Shown here: positions 21,543 to 32,085 of the stretch, piece by piece
Layout: every line of letters starts with the position of its first letter
How positions within the stretch are numbered: the stretch's first letter is position 1
Assembly (NCBI GenBank): GCA_965112735.1
Contig: OZ218951.1
Location: 2,666,001 to 2,730,000, forward strand
DNA length: 64,000 nt
Direction of reading: 5' to 3'
Source of the DNA: Phaeosaccion multiseriatum
Taxonomy: Eukaryota; Ochrophyta, other classes
Translations under genes and position numbers: made by a program
The notes under the pieces: generated by a model
The model's input: the letters and a program-made list of their open reading frames with translations, nothing else
Database searches by the model: none
Told to the model about the DNA's origin: nothing

Positions 21543-24500
21543 TACTTTTAGACAAACGTGACGGTCGGCAATTTTAGAAAGAGAAGGAGAGAGAGCTAAA
21601 GATGACGACGCGATCGACGCGCAAGCTCGGGGTGGCCTTCCGACCCAGCCTGGACGGGCTGTCGCCCATCCACTCGGCCGTGGAGGTGGGCCTGGTGGCG
21701 GAGGGAGACACGGATATGCAGGACGTATCTATCCTCCGAGAGCCCATGTCGAGGCTCAAGAAGAGGCTCAGGGGGGCGTTTGAGAACGCCACGGAGGACG
21801 ACGAGGGTGAGGGGGGAGAGGGGATGATGTTGTTCAGTGACGACGACGGCTGCGATGATACCGGGGCGCGGGGGGGTGGATCAACGGGACCATCAGCAGC
21901 AGCAGCAGCAGTAGCAGCACCGGCGGCAGCAGAAGAAAAAGTGGAAGGATGAGAAGAGGCTGAAGATTGCGGGAGTGATGAGCTGCAGCGACAGTTCCAG
22001 CTGCTGACGCAGAAGGCTCCGGTAAGCGTGGGGAAAGCTGGATGGAGCAGAAGCAGAGGAATACGCGAGAGCAGCAGGAGATGATGAGGAGGAGGAAGGA
22101 GAGGAGAACGGGCAGGAAGAAAGAGAGGCAACGGACAATAGTCCGGTGTCTGCTTCCTCCTCCGCAACGACAGCGGCATCCCCCGCCTCTCCTCCTTCCC
22201 AAGACACGGGAAGCCGCCGTCAAAGTCGCAGAACATCGAGCCATTAGCAACGAGGAAGGGACCAAGACTTGCACCCGCAGCATGAGTAGGGCGAGGGCCG
22301 CTCCTCCTTCCGACACTCAGATTGCCGCTGCTGTCAACAAGGGCGCTGCCCCCGCCCCTACCTGCTGCTGCTGCTGCTGCCGCTGCCCCTGCCGCGAGCA
22401 GTACTGGTAGTGCAAATCGTCGCCATCTGGAGGTGTTTCTGCGAGTACGGCCTGTGGCAGTAGGCACCCCCACTTCTCTGCAAGTGCCCTCTGGGGGCGG
22501 AGAGGGAGGAGCGGACACCGTCTTCACAGTACCTCCCGAGACTTCTCAGCTGGCGAGGGCGAGAGGAGGTGCGTACGTATGCGTACTTTATGTGCTGTGA
22601 TGTGTGTGTGCTTGCGTGCGTGCCGGTAGCATCGGTCTCAGCCGAGTTTGTGGACTCGTGTAAGCGTTTCAGTAGTGTATGGATCGCCGATCTCCCTCCT
22701 TCCCCACCGCTCTTACTCCCCTCCTCCTCTCCCTCCCTCTTGCTCGCTGCTCCCTACCTTTGCCTCGGTAGGCCGGGAGCGCTACAGCAAGGCCTTCAAG
22801 TTCAGCCACGTGTTCGGGCCTCAGTCCAGCCAGAAGCAGCTCTATGAGTCCATCGTATAGCCCCTCGTTGCCGGTCTCTTCCCCTCCTCCCCCACGGCGC
22901 CTTCCTCTTCAACAACCGCGGGAGGAGAAGACAGCAGCAGCAATGAACGCAAGCCCCGAAGCGGCCTGCTGTTCACGTACGGCGCCAGCAGCGCTGGAAA
23001 GACCCACACCGTCATGGATAAAGACGAGGACCCAGGTGGGTGGGTGGATGGGTGGGTGGATGGGTGGGTGCGGGCGTGGCATGCGCTCCACACAGATTTG
23101 CTAGCGTTAGCGCGTGGCGCCGTACACGGTGCGGCCAGTAAACCGCCTGACGCTACTGCTCATACGTCCTTCCTACCTTCATTCCTTCCTTCCGCCAACC
23201 CTACTTCCGCTCCTTCCCTCACCCTCAGGTCCTTCCCTCACCTTGACCCTCCCCTCACTCACTCACTCACCTCACACTCCCTCACTCACTCACTCACTCA
23301 CTCACCCACTCACCCACTCACTGCCCCCCCTCCCTTGCTTCGCAGGACTGCTGCCCCGTGCCTTAGAGGATGTGTTGCAGCGTGCCAACGCTTTACCTCA
23401 GCCCCCTGCAGTGAAGCTTTCCTTCCTGGAGATCTACCAGGACAAGGTATTCGACCTGCTTGTGCCCAGGTGAGAGGAGAGGGATGGCAGTAGACGGGGG
23501 GGGAGGGAAGGGAGGGAGGAAGGGCGCCAGTCAGGGTGCCACAGAGGAGGCTTCACGCTGCTCGCTGCTCAACTGCCTTCAACCATGCACGTTTTTGATG
23601 CCGTACTGTGCTGTACTGTCCAGAGGACCTCGCACACAGCTGTAGCACAAGATGACGCCACTAACTAACCCCTTCCCACCCAACTCCAACCCTGACACCC
23701 ACTCCCCCCCCCCAAGCAGCCCAAGCAACCCCACCCAGATACGCCGCGGTCTCTCTGTCACCACCCGGCAGGGACTCACGGCGGTGCGGGGCCTCACTAA
23801 GCAATCCATCGACAACACGGACGCAGCGCTTTCCCTCCTGCGCGAGGGCAAGCAGAGGCGTCATGTGGAGAAGACGCAGCTCAACGATGCAGGCTCGAGT
23901 CGTAGTCATACGGTGTGCATGATCACAGTTGGCGGCGGTGGGGATGGTCGAGGTCGAGGTGGTGGTAGTGGTGGTGGGGCAAGGCCGGGGTGAATTTGTG
24001 GCTGGTGGATCTGGCGGGCATCGAGCGAGTGGGACGCAGCGGGGTGCTGGATGGGGACGTGGAAAGGTTAGAAGGAGGAGGAGGAGGAGGAGGAGGAGGA
24101 GGAGGAGGAGGACGGGAGGGGGGTGGGAGGGGTGGGGGAGAGAAAGAGGGGAGGAGGAGGAGGAGGAGAGAGGGAGGGAGGGGCGGGAGCGGTAGCTGGT
24201 ACATGCCGCCATAGCTCTCTCTTGACGTCTGTTCCTCTCCCTCCCTTATGCCACGCCATCCTCTCCTCTCTGTTCCTCTCTCTTCCCCTCTGTCTCTCTC
24301 TCTCTCCCTCCTCCTCCCCCTCCTCCTCAGACTGAACGAAGCCAACAAGATCAACCTGTCCATGTCCATCTTGTGGCGATGTCTTCAGACCATGCTGAGA
24401 CAGCAGCAGGCAGGGTGAGTTGAGGGAGTGAGTGAGGGAAGAGATATGAACAGAGCGGGGGGAGAGAGAGATTGAGGGAGTCACGCCGCCAACAGGCGAG

Positions 24501-25072
24501 AAAGATGCCCTCTCGTCTCTACTGCTTCGTCCCAGTAAGCCTTTGCATCCATTCCCTCCATAAGCTTACGTGTGGCTCCTCCTCCTCCTCCCCCTGGAGC
24601 AGCAGCAGCGGCGGCGGGGGGATGGAGGCAGGCACCGGACACATCCCCTTCCGAGAGAGCAAGCTCACGCACATGTTTCAGAGCCACCTCGTAGGGGCGG
24701 ATGTGGTGAGTTAGACTCACGCACGCACACACACTCACACACGCAAACGCGCGTACATACATACACACACAACATACACACATACCCACACGCACACTCG
24801 CATACACATGTTCACACACCGGCGTAGTCTGCTCAGGATAGCTCCGCTGCCGTGCTCTGACTGTGCACTTCCTCTCTGCGCTGCTCACTTTCGCTCTGTG
24901 GTGGTGGTACTTGTATGTATCGCTTTTTTCGAGTCTGAGTAAGTTGGCGCTGTTGTGCCTTGCCGTGCCTTGTCTGCCAACCACACAACCAACTAACCAA
25001 CCACCCAACCAATCAACTCACCCATTCCGTCTGCTGACCCACCCACCCCCCATCCACTGCCATCCCCTGCAG

Positions 25073-25086
25073 GGAAACACCGTGCT
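25073..25086. repeat. Target-site duplication, left copy
   Basis: GGAAACACCGTGCT, directly after the intron acceptor CTGCAG of the kinesin-like gene; the first bases of the interrupted exon. Confidence 0.85.
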
Positions 25087-25563
25087 ACCAACCGGGCCAA
25101 GGCATCGAAGGAGACACTCGCGGCAGCCAAGAAGGCTGAAGCCACCAAGCGGACCAGGTATGGGGTGCCACAGGTAGGCATGGAAGGCCAGGGTGGGGAC
25201 ATCCACTATGACCCCACGCGATACCACCTCGTCCCTTTCGCAATAGAACAGCAAGGCGCATTTGGTCCTTCTGCTCAGATGTTTATGAAAACACTCGCCA
25301 CCCACATGGCTGGGGGGCACGAACATCTGGACACGAGGGCTTATGCGAGAGCTGTTTGCGTCATTCGGCGACGATTAGCCGTAGCGCTCCAGCGGGCCCG
25401 ACACGAACGATCGGTTCGACACGTGATCCTGGGTGGTATCAACTTTGTTCCAATGGGGAGAACTGATGAGTCAGAGGGACACGACCTCGAGGGCTGAGTT
25501 CCCCGGGGCGGTGAGACATTACTTTTAGACAACCATAGATGGCACTTAAGGGTGTAATATATT
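25087..25563 (+). mobile_element. 5'-truncated non-LTR retrotransposon (LINE) 3' end
   Basis: A 477 bp insert is bounded by identical 14 bp copies of GGAAACACCGTGCT (25073-25086 and 25564-25577), a target-site duplication of LINE length. It has one open frame from its 5' edge to TGA at 25495-25497. It reads KASKETLAAAKKAEATKR and HLVPFAIEQQGAFGPSAQMF, then RRRLAVALQRAR, which resembles the C-terminal tail of RT polyproteins of plant/algal LINEs (the 'Ala/Lys helix, then PFA-E--G-FG' pattern, from memory). A 66 bp 3' UTR follows, ending TGTAATATATT. Lack of the RT core fits 5' truncation during target-primed reverse transcription. The intact frame and perfect duplication suggest a recent insertion. 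Confidence 0.75.
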
Positions 25564-25577
25564 GGAAACACCGTGCT
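25564..25577. repeat. Target-site duplication, right copy
   Basis: Second copy of GGAAACACCGTGCT. The kinesin-like exon resumes here with CATTGCCAACGCC (LIANA). Deleting one copy plus the insert restores the exon exactly. Confidence 0.85.
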
Positions 25578-26300
25578 CATTGCCAACGCCAACCCGTCCT
25601 ATGCGGACTACGACGAGACGCAGCACGTGCTCGCCAACGCCGGCCTCGCTCAGGACGTGTGCCTGAAGCTGCCACCGCAGGTACCGCACTTGGTAGTGAC
25701 GCGAGCATCGTGATACGTACAGACGGCACACACACGCAAACACACACTCCAGTCCACTCCACTTCACTCCCTTCTCTTCCTTCTCTGTAGCAGACAGAGA
25801 GCAGACTATCCATTCACTCCTGGGCTGCCCTACCCTTACCTTTGTCTACACGTTCGTCGCTTACCCCTCCTCTCCCTTTGCCCTGTGGCCTTGTCCTTTG
25901 CATCTTTTGCCTTTTGCCTCAAGTTTCACGTCGGCGTCGCCAGCAGGGCTGCTGGAGGAGGTAGGGCAAGAGCGAGGGGGAGAGGATCAGCAGCAGCAGC
26001 AGCAGCAGCAGCAGAAGGGGGAGGAGGAGGAGGCGGGGGCCGTACCCGGCGAGGGGGTGGCAGCAGCATGGGAAGTAGCGCTGCCACACACGACCTAGAT
26101 GGCCCACGCATCAAGCGGAGGAAGGTGAGGGAGGGAGGGAGGGAGGGACGAAGGGAGAGAGAGAGGGAGGGAGGAACAAAGAGAGGGATGGAGGTGAAAA
26201 GGTACATACTCTAGTACGTGTGGTACTCTACGGTACTCTATGGTCCCTTTATTTTCCCTTTAATCCCTATGGTACTCTATGGTACTTTTTTTATGGTACC

Positions 26301-28054
26301 CTACCAAGGCCACAGCACGTAGTTGACGCCAATAACGTCGTCGTCCCTCGCCTCAATAGTAAGCGTGTGTATCCCCGGCTCCACCACACCCCCTGGATCG
26401 ATCCACGTGCAGTGAGGCTGTAGCCCCGCCACCCGTTCCACTTCACCACTACCCAGGCTACCGGTGCTCAGCTCCTCCCCGTCCCACAGTATGCGGGTTC
26501 GAGTCCTATCTCCCACATTGCCAGGGCCACCGCTTTTACTACCCCGCGCGTCTCTGGGGCCACACACGTACACTCTCCTCTCTTCCACACCCTCGTACCG
26601 CCCCTCAATATCCAGTTTGAATGTCAGTGGCCCGCTCCCCTTGTCGCCCCCCAGCGCGTAGTGGTGGTCGGGATAGCGAGAGGCGCAGTCACGCGTGTCC
26701 CGACTCATGTGGTCCCAAGTCAGATGAGTCCATTGCCCTCCTAAGAGGTCATAGGCGCCGAAGTCTTCCGGTGTGTCGTGGTATCGTTGCACCCCCCCTG
26801 CAGGGGCGACGACTCTTGATTTGAGGTCGTATGTGCCCTCGGGGAATGGGACCGGGGTGGTGTCTAGAGCACACTTTTGGGACGGAGAGTTGGCAAACAC
26901 ATGGAGTTGGGAGGGGTGGGGGTGCGGGAGGAAAGCGTGGAGAGAAGGCAAGGAAGCAAAGAAGAGGGAAGGAGGCAGAGAGAGAGAGAGAGAGAGGCAG
27001 ATAGAGATGGAGAGAGAGAGCGAGAATGAGAGAGAGGCAGATAGAGATAAGAGACGGAGAGAAAGAGAACAATTGGAAGGGCGGACAGAGAGACAGATGT
27101 GGAGGTGTAAAGAGATGCAACAAATGAGAGAAATCGTTCATGCCCACCCCTTCTTGAACCTTGGCAGATAAGAAGGAATACCAACTTATCCCTCACCTTC
27201 CTCAGCCGCCCACAGCCAACGCCGTAGCTCTGGCCGCACATCAAGGGTTCCGGCAGCGCCTCGAAGCTGAGAAGCCCCTGCAGGTCCTCGTCGTCTACCG
27301 CGGACGACATCGCTGCCGCCCTTCCCCTTAACCTGGCGGCTGCTTCTCGAACCACCACTGGCCCCTCCCCCTCCATCTCCTCCTTCTTCTTGCCCTCCTC
27401 CTCGAGCTCTGTCACAGCCTCCAGCAGCAGCTTGGCGTAGCCGATGGCAATCATTGAGGCGGCAAGGTCGTGGCCGTGGGGCCCCGGGTGCCACGCCTTC
27501 TTCCCCCACTTCTTCCCTTCTTCGTACAGGTAGGGAAAGAGCAATCTCGCGTCCTGCTTCAAGTGAGGCCGCTGCGCATACGCCCTCAGGGTCACGGCTC
27601 GGACGTCGATGGAGTGGACGGCGAGCGGCGCATAGTGGGTGGCAATGTTTCGATTGGCCACCCGCACGGAACGATCAATCGCTGCCCTGTCCGTCACCTG
27701 CGCACCGGGGCCGATAAAAACGGAGGTGACGAACATGACCGCAGGGACCTTTTTGAGCTGCGCGGCCTGCCGCAAGAAAAGCTCTTTAGCCTCGAGGTTC
27801 GAGCGAGCCGACATCATGTCGTACTCCCAGGTGACCACGTCCGAGTCCAGGCCTGCTCTCCCCGTGAGGCACAGCGTGTCGGGAAGGAGGGGGTTGTTAC
27901 CCATGGCGCTGTTGCGAGTAATAAGTGTGAGCCCTGCTGCGGTGAAAACGGGTGCCATGTAGCGGTGCGCTGCCAGTGGATATGCTGTGGGTGGAGTGGG
28001 GTGGAGTGGGGTGGCGTGGGGTGGCTGAGTGAGAAAAGGGGGGGGCGGAGAGAG

Positions 28055-28110
<56 letters not shown>

Positions 28111-28731
28111 AGACAAGCCGGCAGGTGCACAGGCAGGTAGATGGGCAGGCAGACAGGCAGGCATGCAGACAGGCAGGTAGGCGGACAAACAGGCGACAAA
28201 GCACTGACAGAGAAGGAGGGTACGGACGAACAAGGGGAGCACTTCCCCCGTCCCCCTCTCCCATCTCCACTAGACCCAACGCCTATTGTGGGCCAGGGTA
28301 GCGTGCCGTGGTGAGGTTTCGTCCTAGGTGGGGCGTGATGATGCGCTCACTCAGCAAGGGAGTCATTCATCCATTCGCCGGTTGAGGACGTTGATGGTAG
28401 GGGGGAGCATAGCAGCGGTGTACTCACAGTTGTTATAGTAGTTGTCGTGCCCAGCCGTGACGCTCGTACCCATATATGACATGACCCAGTCGCTCTGAGC
28501 CTCGTTGGAAATGGCGGCCTTGAGCCTCTCCTTTAACTCCTCCTTCTGCCATACCAGCAAGCCGTCGTCAATGAAGTACGAGCTGTCCGGCCCCCATCTC
28601 TCGTGGGCCTGCACCAGCAGAAGGTCCACCTCTCTCTCCAGCATGGCGACCCTACTGCTGCTGCTGCTGCTGCCGCTGCTTCTGCTGCAGCACCATAGCA
28701 GCAGCAGGAGACTCCACAAGGCCAGAGTCAT
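26301..28731 (-). CDS. Secreted SGNH/GDSL-type hydrolase-like protein
   Basis: Three exons, 28731-28428, 27984-27197 and 26873-26301 (phases 1 and 0), give 554 aa in frame. The N-terminus (TLALWSLLLLLWCC, then a Ser run) is a signal peptide. Block I reads YMGTSVTAGHDN, with the nucleophile-type Ser in a GxSxT setting; RNSAMGNNP supplies a block III-like Asn; AWHPGPHGHDLAASMIA has the late Asp/His pair of SGNH enzymes, here as HPGPxGH. The C-terminal 190 residues (after CALDTTPVPF) look beta-rich, perhaps a carbohydrate-binding or jelly-roll module. SGNH proteins deacylate polysaccharides, lipids or glycoproteins; the substrate cannot be read from sequence. Intron 1 (27985-28427) contains a GA repeat at about 28062-28108. 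Confidence 0.75.
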
Positions 28732-29033
28732 GAGCTTAGCTTGCGCGTTACTTTATTCCTCCCCCCTCCCCACGTTTTCTTCTTTCTCCGAAAGCACACA
28801 AACACTATGCAAGCATCAAGTCCATAGGAAGAGATGCCTGTTCTATAACAGCCTCAAGATGCCTGTTCTATAACAGCCTCAGAGGAAATATCAAAGCAAA
28901 GAACCAGAAGCCCTTCTCCGACGGCGGCGGTAACGGAGAAATAATCTCCGATGACGGCTGGTAACCGACAGCGCTTGCTCTCACTTTCTTCGTGAAAAAT
29001 AAAATAAGGGCTGGATGCGCCGATTTCGTTTAT
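28732..29033. other. Intergenic, with 25 bp tandem duplication
   Basis: Between two minus-strand genes. A 25 bp unit containing GCCTGTTCTATAACAGCCTC occurs twice in tandem at 28833-28857 and 28858-28882, differing in the last base. The sequence after it contains two CTCCGA-containing segments (about 28917-28950). No gene seen. Confidence 0.7.
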
Positions 29034-30206
29034 TTAATAGTCAATAAACTGCGGCCGCGCGTCAGCCCCCCAGTCTCCCATGCCGCTGTAGCCGGGTGGA
29101 GGGCAGTGCGACAGGAGGCCCTTCTTGCCGGCGGCAGCTGCGGCGGCGGACGGAGGAGACGAAGAAGAAGAGCAAGAAGAAGAAGAAGAAGAAGAAGGAG
29201 GAGGAGGAGGAGGAGGGGGATGAGGAGCTCTCGCTTCGCGCAAAGAGCTGCTCGAATCCTCCGCCACTGCTTCCACCACTCCCAGTGGTGCTACCCTGCT
29301 GCTACTGCTTCGGCTGTTGGCCTTGCTGTGGGTGGAGTGGTCCAACAATACCAAGTCGTTGCTACAGCGAGTAGGGTTCAACGCCACCGCCGAGCCCTCC
29401 TCCCCCGCATTATATCCCCCTCCCGCTCCTTGTGAATGAGAAGGAGGAGAGGGAGGTGATGGAGTCCTTTCTTCCATGCCCCAGCCCAAGGCCGGAGTAG
29501 TACCGGACGGAGGCAGGGCTGCAAAGGCCGCCGTCGAGGGGGCATGTTCCTTGTGTACAGCACCAGCACAAGCCTCATTGCTGCTGCTGCTGCTGCTGCT
29601 GCTTCTTCTCATCTGTTGTTGGTCTGGCGTTGACACCTCAAGGGGACTACTCCTCACAGCGTCTGTGGAGGCCAGTCTCTGTCCATCCCAAGCCGGAGGG
29701 CGGAGATAATTTGGGGTGGGGGATTTGTCAGATTGATCTTCCTCTCCTCCTCCCCCTCCCCCAGCACTAGCAGAATTGCCCGAGTCAAAAGCAGGGACAG
29801 CCGTGCCTCCTCCTCTGTCTCCTCCTCCCGCGCCTCCCTCGCTCCGAATCGCGCTTGCGGGTAATGTCAGCCCCGCTACCGGGCCCCACGCCACTGGCCG
29901 GAGCTTCTGCGATTGCACTAGGCTCTGGTGGAGAGGACTCTGATGTTGGTGCTGGTGCTGATGATGGTGATGCTGCTGCTGCTGCTGCTGTTGCTGCTGT
30001 TGTTGTTGTTGCTGCTGCTGCTGCTGTTCTTTGTACAGCTTCTTGACTCTCTCAAGCTCTTTTTCCTGACTCGCAAGTGGCGGTTTCAGATGATAACCCG
30101 CCGGAGCAATCCTCCCGCTGTCGATGGCAACCCATTGGTCGTGGCTTTCCCCCCAAAGCGGGTAGCGCACCTTCACCGCACGAAGGATGCCCTTCTTGTC
30201 ACACTC

Positions 30207-30257
<51 letters not shown>

Positions 30258-30610
30258 GACTACTCCGCCCTCCACTTGCTCACTCGCACACTCGCGCACT
30301 CTCTTCCGGCTCCCTTCCCCCGACCCTGACCTACTCCCTCCTGACCCTGCCTTGCACCCTGGCACGCCTCCTGACTGGCTCCCTGCTCCTGCTGCCGCTG
30401 TTATTCCATCTGCTCCTGCTGCCGCTGTTATTCCACCTGCTACTACTCCGTCCCGATGGACGTCCACAACGGTCGCCTTGGCTGCGTTTCCATAGACGTC
30501 AATGACATCAACTTCGCCCCCTACTCCAAGCCCGTATAAGAAGCGTGCCTCTCGAGGCGGTAACTGTGAGTTTGCATACGTACAGCAAGAGCAAAGCAAT
30601 GGGAGGAACA

Positions 30611-30666
<56 letters not shown>

Positions 30667-32054
30667 AAAGAAAGAAAAAGAAAGAGAGGGTGTAGAAGGT
30701 CAGAAATATGGTGAGCAAGTGTGGTTCGTCATGGTCACGTCTCCCACTGAAACGTTACAGAATCGCATACCAGGTCATCAATGCTGGGGTGGGGGGGGGG
30801 GGGGTGAGGAAGGACGGACATAAACACGGCATCTCTCTCTTCTCTCCTCGCCTCGAACTGAAGTCAACGAAACATACGGGGAGAAGGAATTCCCAACGAC
30901 AGTTCCAACGGCAGTTCCTCAACAGAGCACATCACCAACACTTGTGCTGGCCCTATCTCACTCACCAATGCTGCATGGGATGCTACTCCCACCCCAGCAG
31001 CAGCAGCAGCAGCAGCAGCAGCATGCGGCTCCTCAATTCCCTCTGCTGGTGCCTCCAGAGCAGCAGCTGACTCGCCAACAACAGCAACAGCAGCAGCAAC
31101 AGCAGCACAAACATGTCCACCTTGGTCGTCTCCTCCTCGTCCTCTTCCTCCTCCTCTCGCTCCCTTTGTCGTGCTCTGGCGCCCCCCACACCCTTTCCCA
31201 CTGCTTCTGGTGCGACCGTTGGTGGTACGTCTGCTCCTTGCTCCCGGTGCCGAAACACAGCAGTCGCGCCCATTCATACAGCCGCACGCCATGTCGGAAA
31301 CCAGAGCAGTACTCATCCTCTCCGGGGCGGCGTCTGATGCAGCACCCACTCTACTTGAGAGTTCAAGCCCTCCGTCAGCAGAGCTTACCTCCTCTTCCTC
31401 CTCTTCCTCCTCCTCCTCCCCCTCCTCCTCCACTTCCACCACTTCTCCCCCTTCCCGCGCTTCTTCTTGTGCCTCCCCTCTTTCTCTTGCCACCACCTCT
31501 CTTATTGCTGCTGCTTTCCTCGCTTCCACCCCCTCCCCTCCTCCTCCCTCTACCCTTTCAGGGAAAGGCCAGTCTTCGGGCAGGCAAGAGACAAAGTCGT
31601 CGGCGCGTCCCTTGGCCTGTGCAGCAGAGGTAGTCTCCAGGTGGGCGCGGTACGTCTCCCACTGAAGGCTCGATACCTGTCCATCCCACCCAGCCCAACC
31701 CAGCCCAGCCCAGTGTCAAGCACGGAAGGGGAAGGGAAGGGCATGCATTGGGGGAGAAGCAGGTTGGGCCAATTCGGTTCAAGCAAAGGAAGGTGGGTTG
31801 TGAGTGGTCCCCTCCTCTCGCCTGCTGGCTCATGAAGAACCTTCCTTCGGACACCACCCACGCACACACACACACACATACACGCACCCACACACACGCA
31901 CGCACGCACGCACCAGCTCTGCGCTCTTGAGCAGGCCCTCCACGGACTCGTCACGCTCAATGTTGGCCTCAAGCTTGGCAATGGCGAGAGCGGCTCCAAC
32001 CTCACAATCTGATTCATTCATCAGAGGGACGAGGGTGAGAAGCAAGTGAGCGAG

Positions 32055-32085
<31 letters not shown>

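Larger units (their letters stand above)
21602..26128 (+). pseudogene. Kinesin-6-like motor gene, disrupted
   Basis: Motor-domain exons can be followed in order: RRHLEVFLRVRPV (to 22568), 22772-23035 with the P-loop FTYGASSAGKTHTV, 23346-23469 with SFLEIYQDKVFDLL, 23717-24066 with LNDAGSSRSHTV and LWLVDLAGIERVGR, 24331-24414 with EANKINLSMSILWR, 24603-24705 with HIPFRESKLTHMFQ, then NTVLIANANPSYADYDETQ to 25680 and a tail ending in PRIKRRK (possible NLS, donor at 26129). The HMFQ...ANPSYADYDET wording resembles the MKLP/KIF20 (kinesin-6) class, motors used in cytokinesis. Lesions: in-frame TGA at 21950-21952; in-frame TAG at 22858-22860, flanked by correct frame on both sides (YESIV, then PLVAGLF); a frame change between MITVGGGG and NLWLVDLAG (about 23935-23990); and a retroelement 14 bp into an exon (25087-25563). 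A still functional variant would need unusual splicing. Confidence 0.75.

Noticed and set aside
22858-22925. Short intron (GTATAG donor, GGGAG acceptor) to avoid the TAG at 22858
   Set aside because: It would remove PLVAGLF, which fits the conserved kinesin sequence before the P-loop, so an in-frame stop is the better reading; not fully excluded.
23935-23990. Mini-intron to explain the kinesin frame change
   Set aside because: The only GT...AG pairs there would give an intron of about 25 bp with no pyrimidine tract; a frameshift is more likely.
30611-30690. Lys-rich frame over the AAGA repeat
   Set aside because: Microsatellite inside an intron whose removal gives an in-frame protein.
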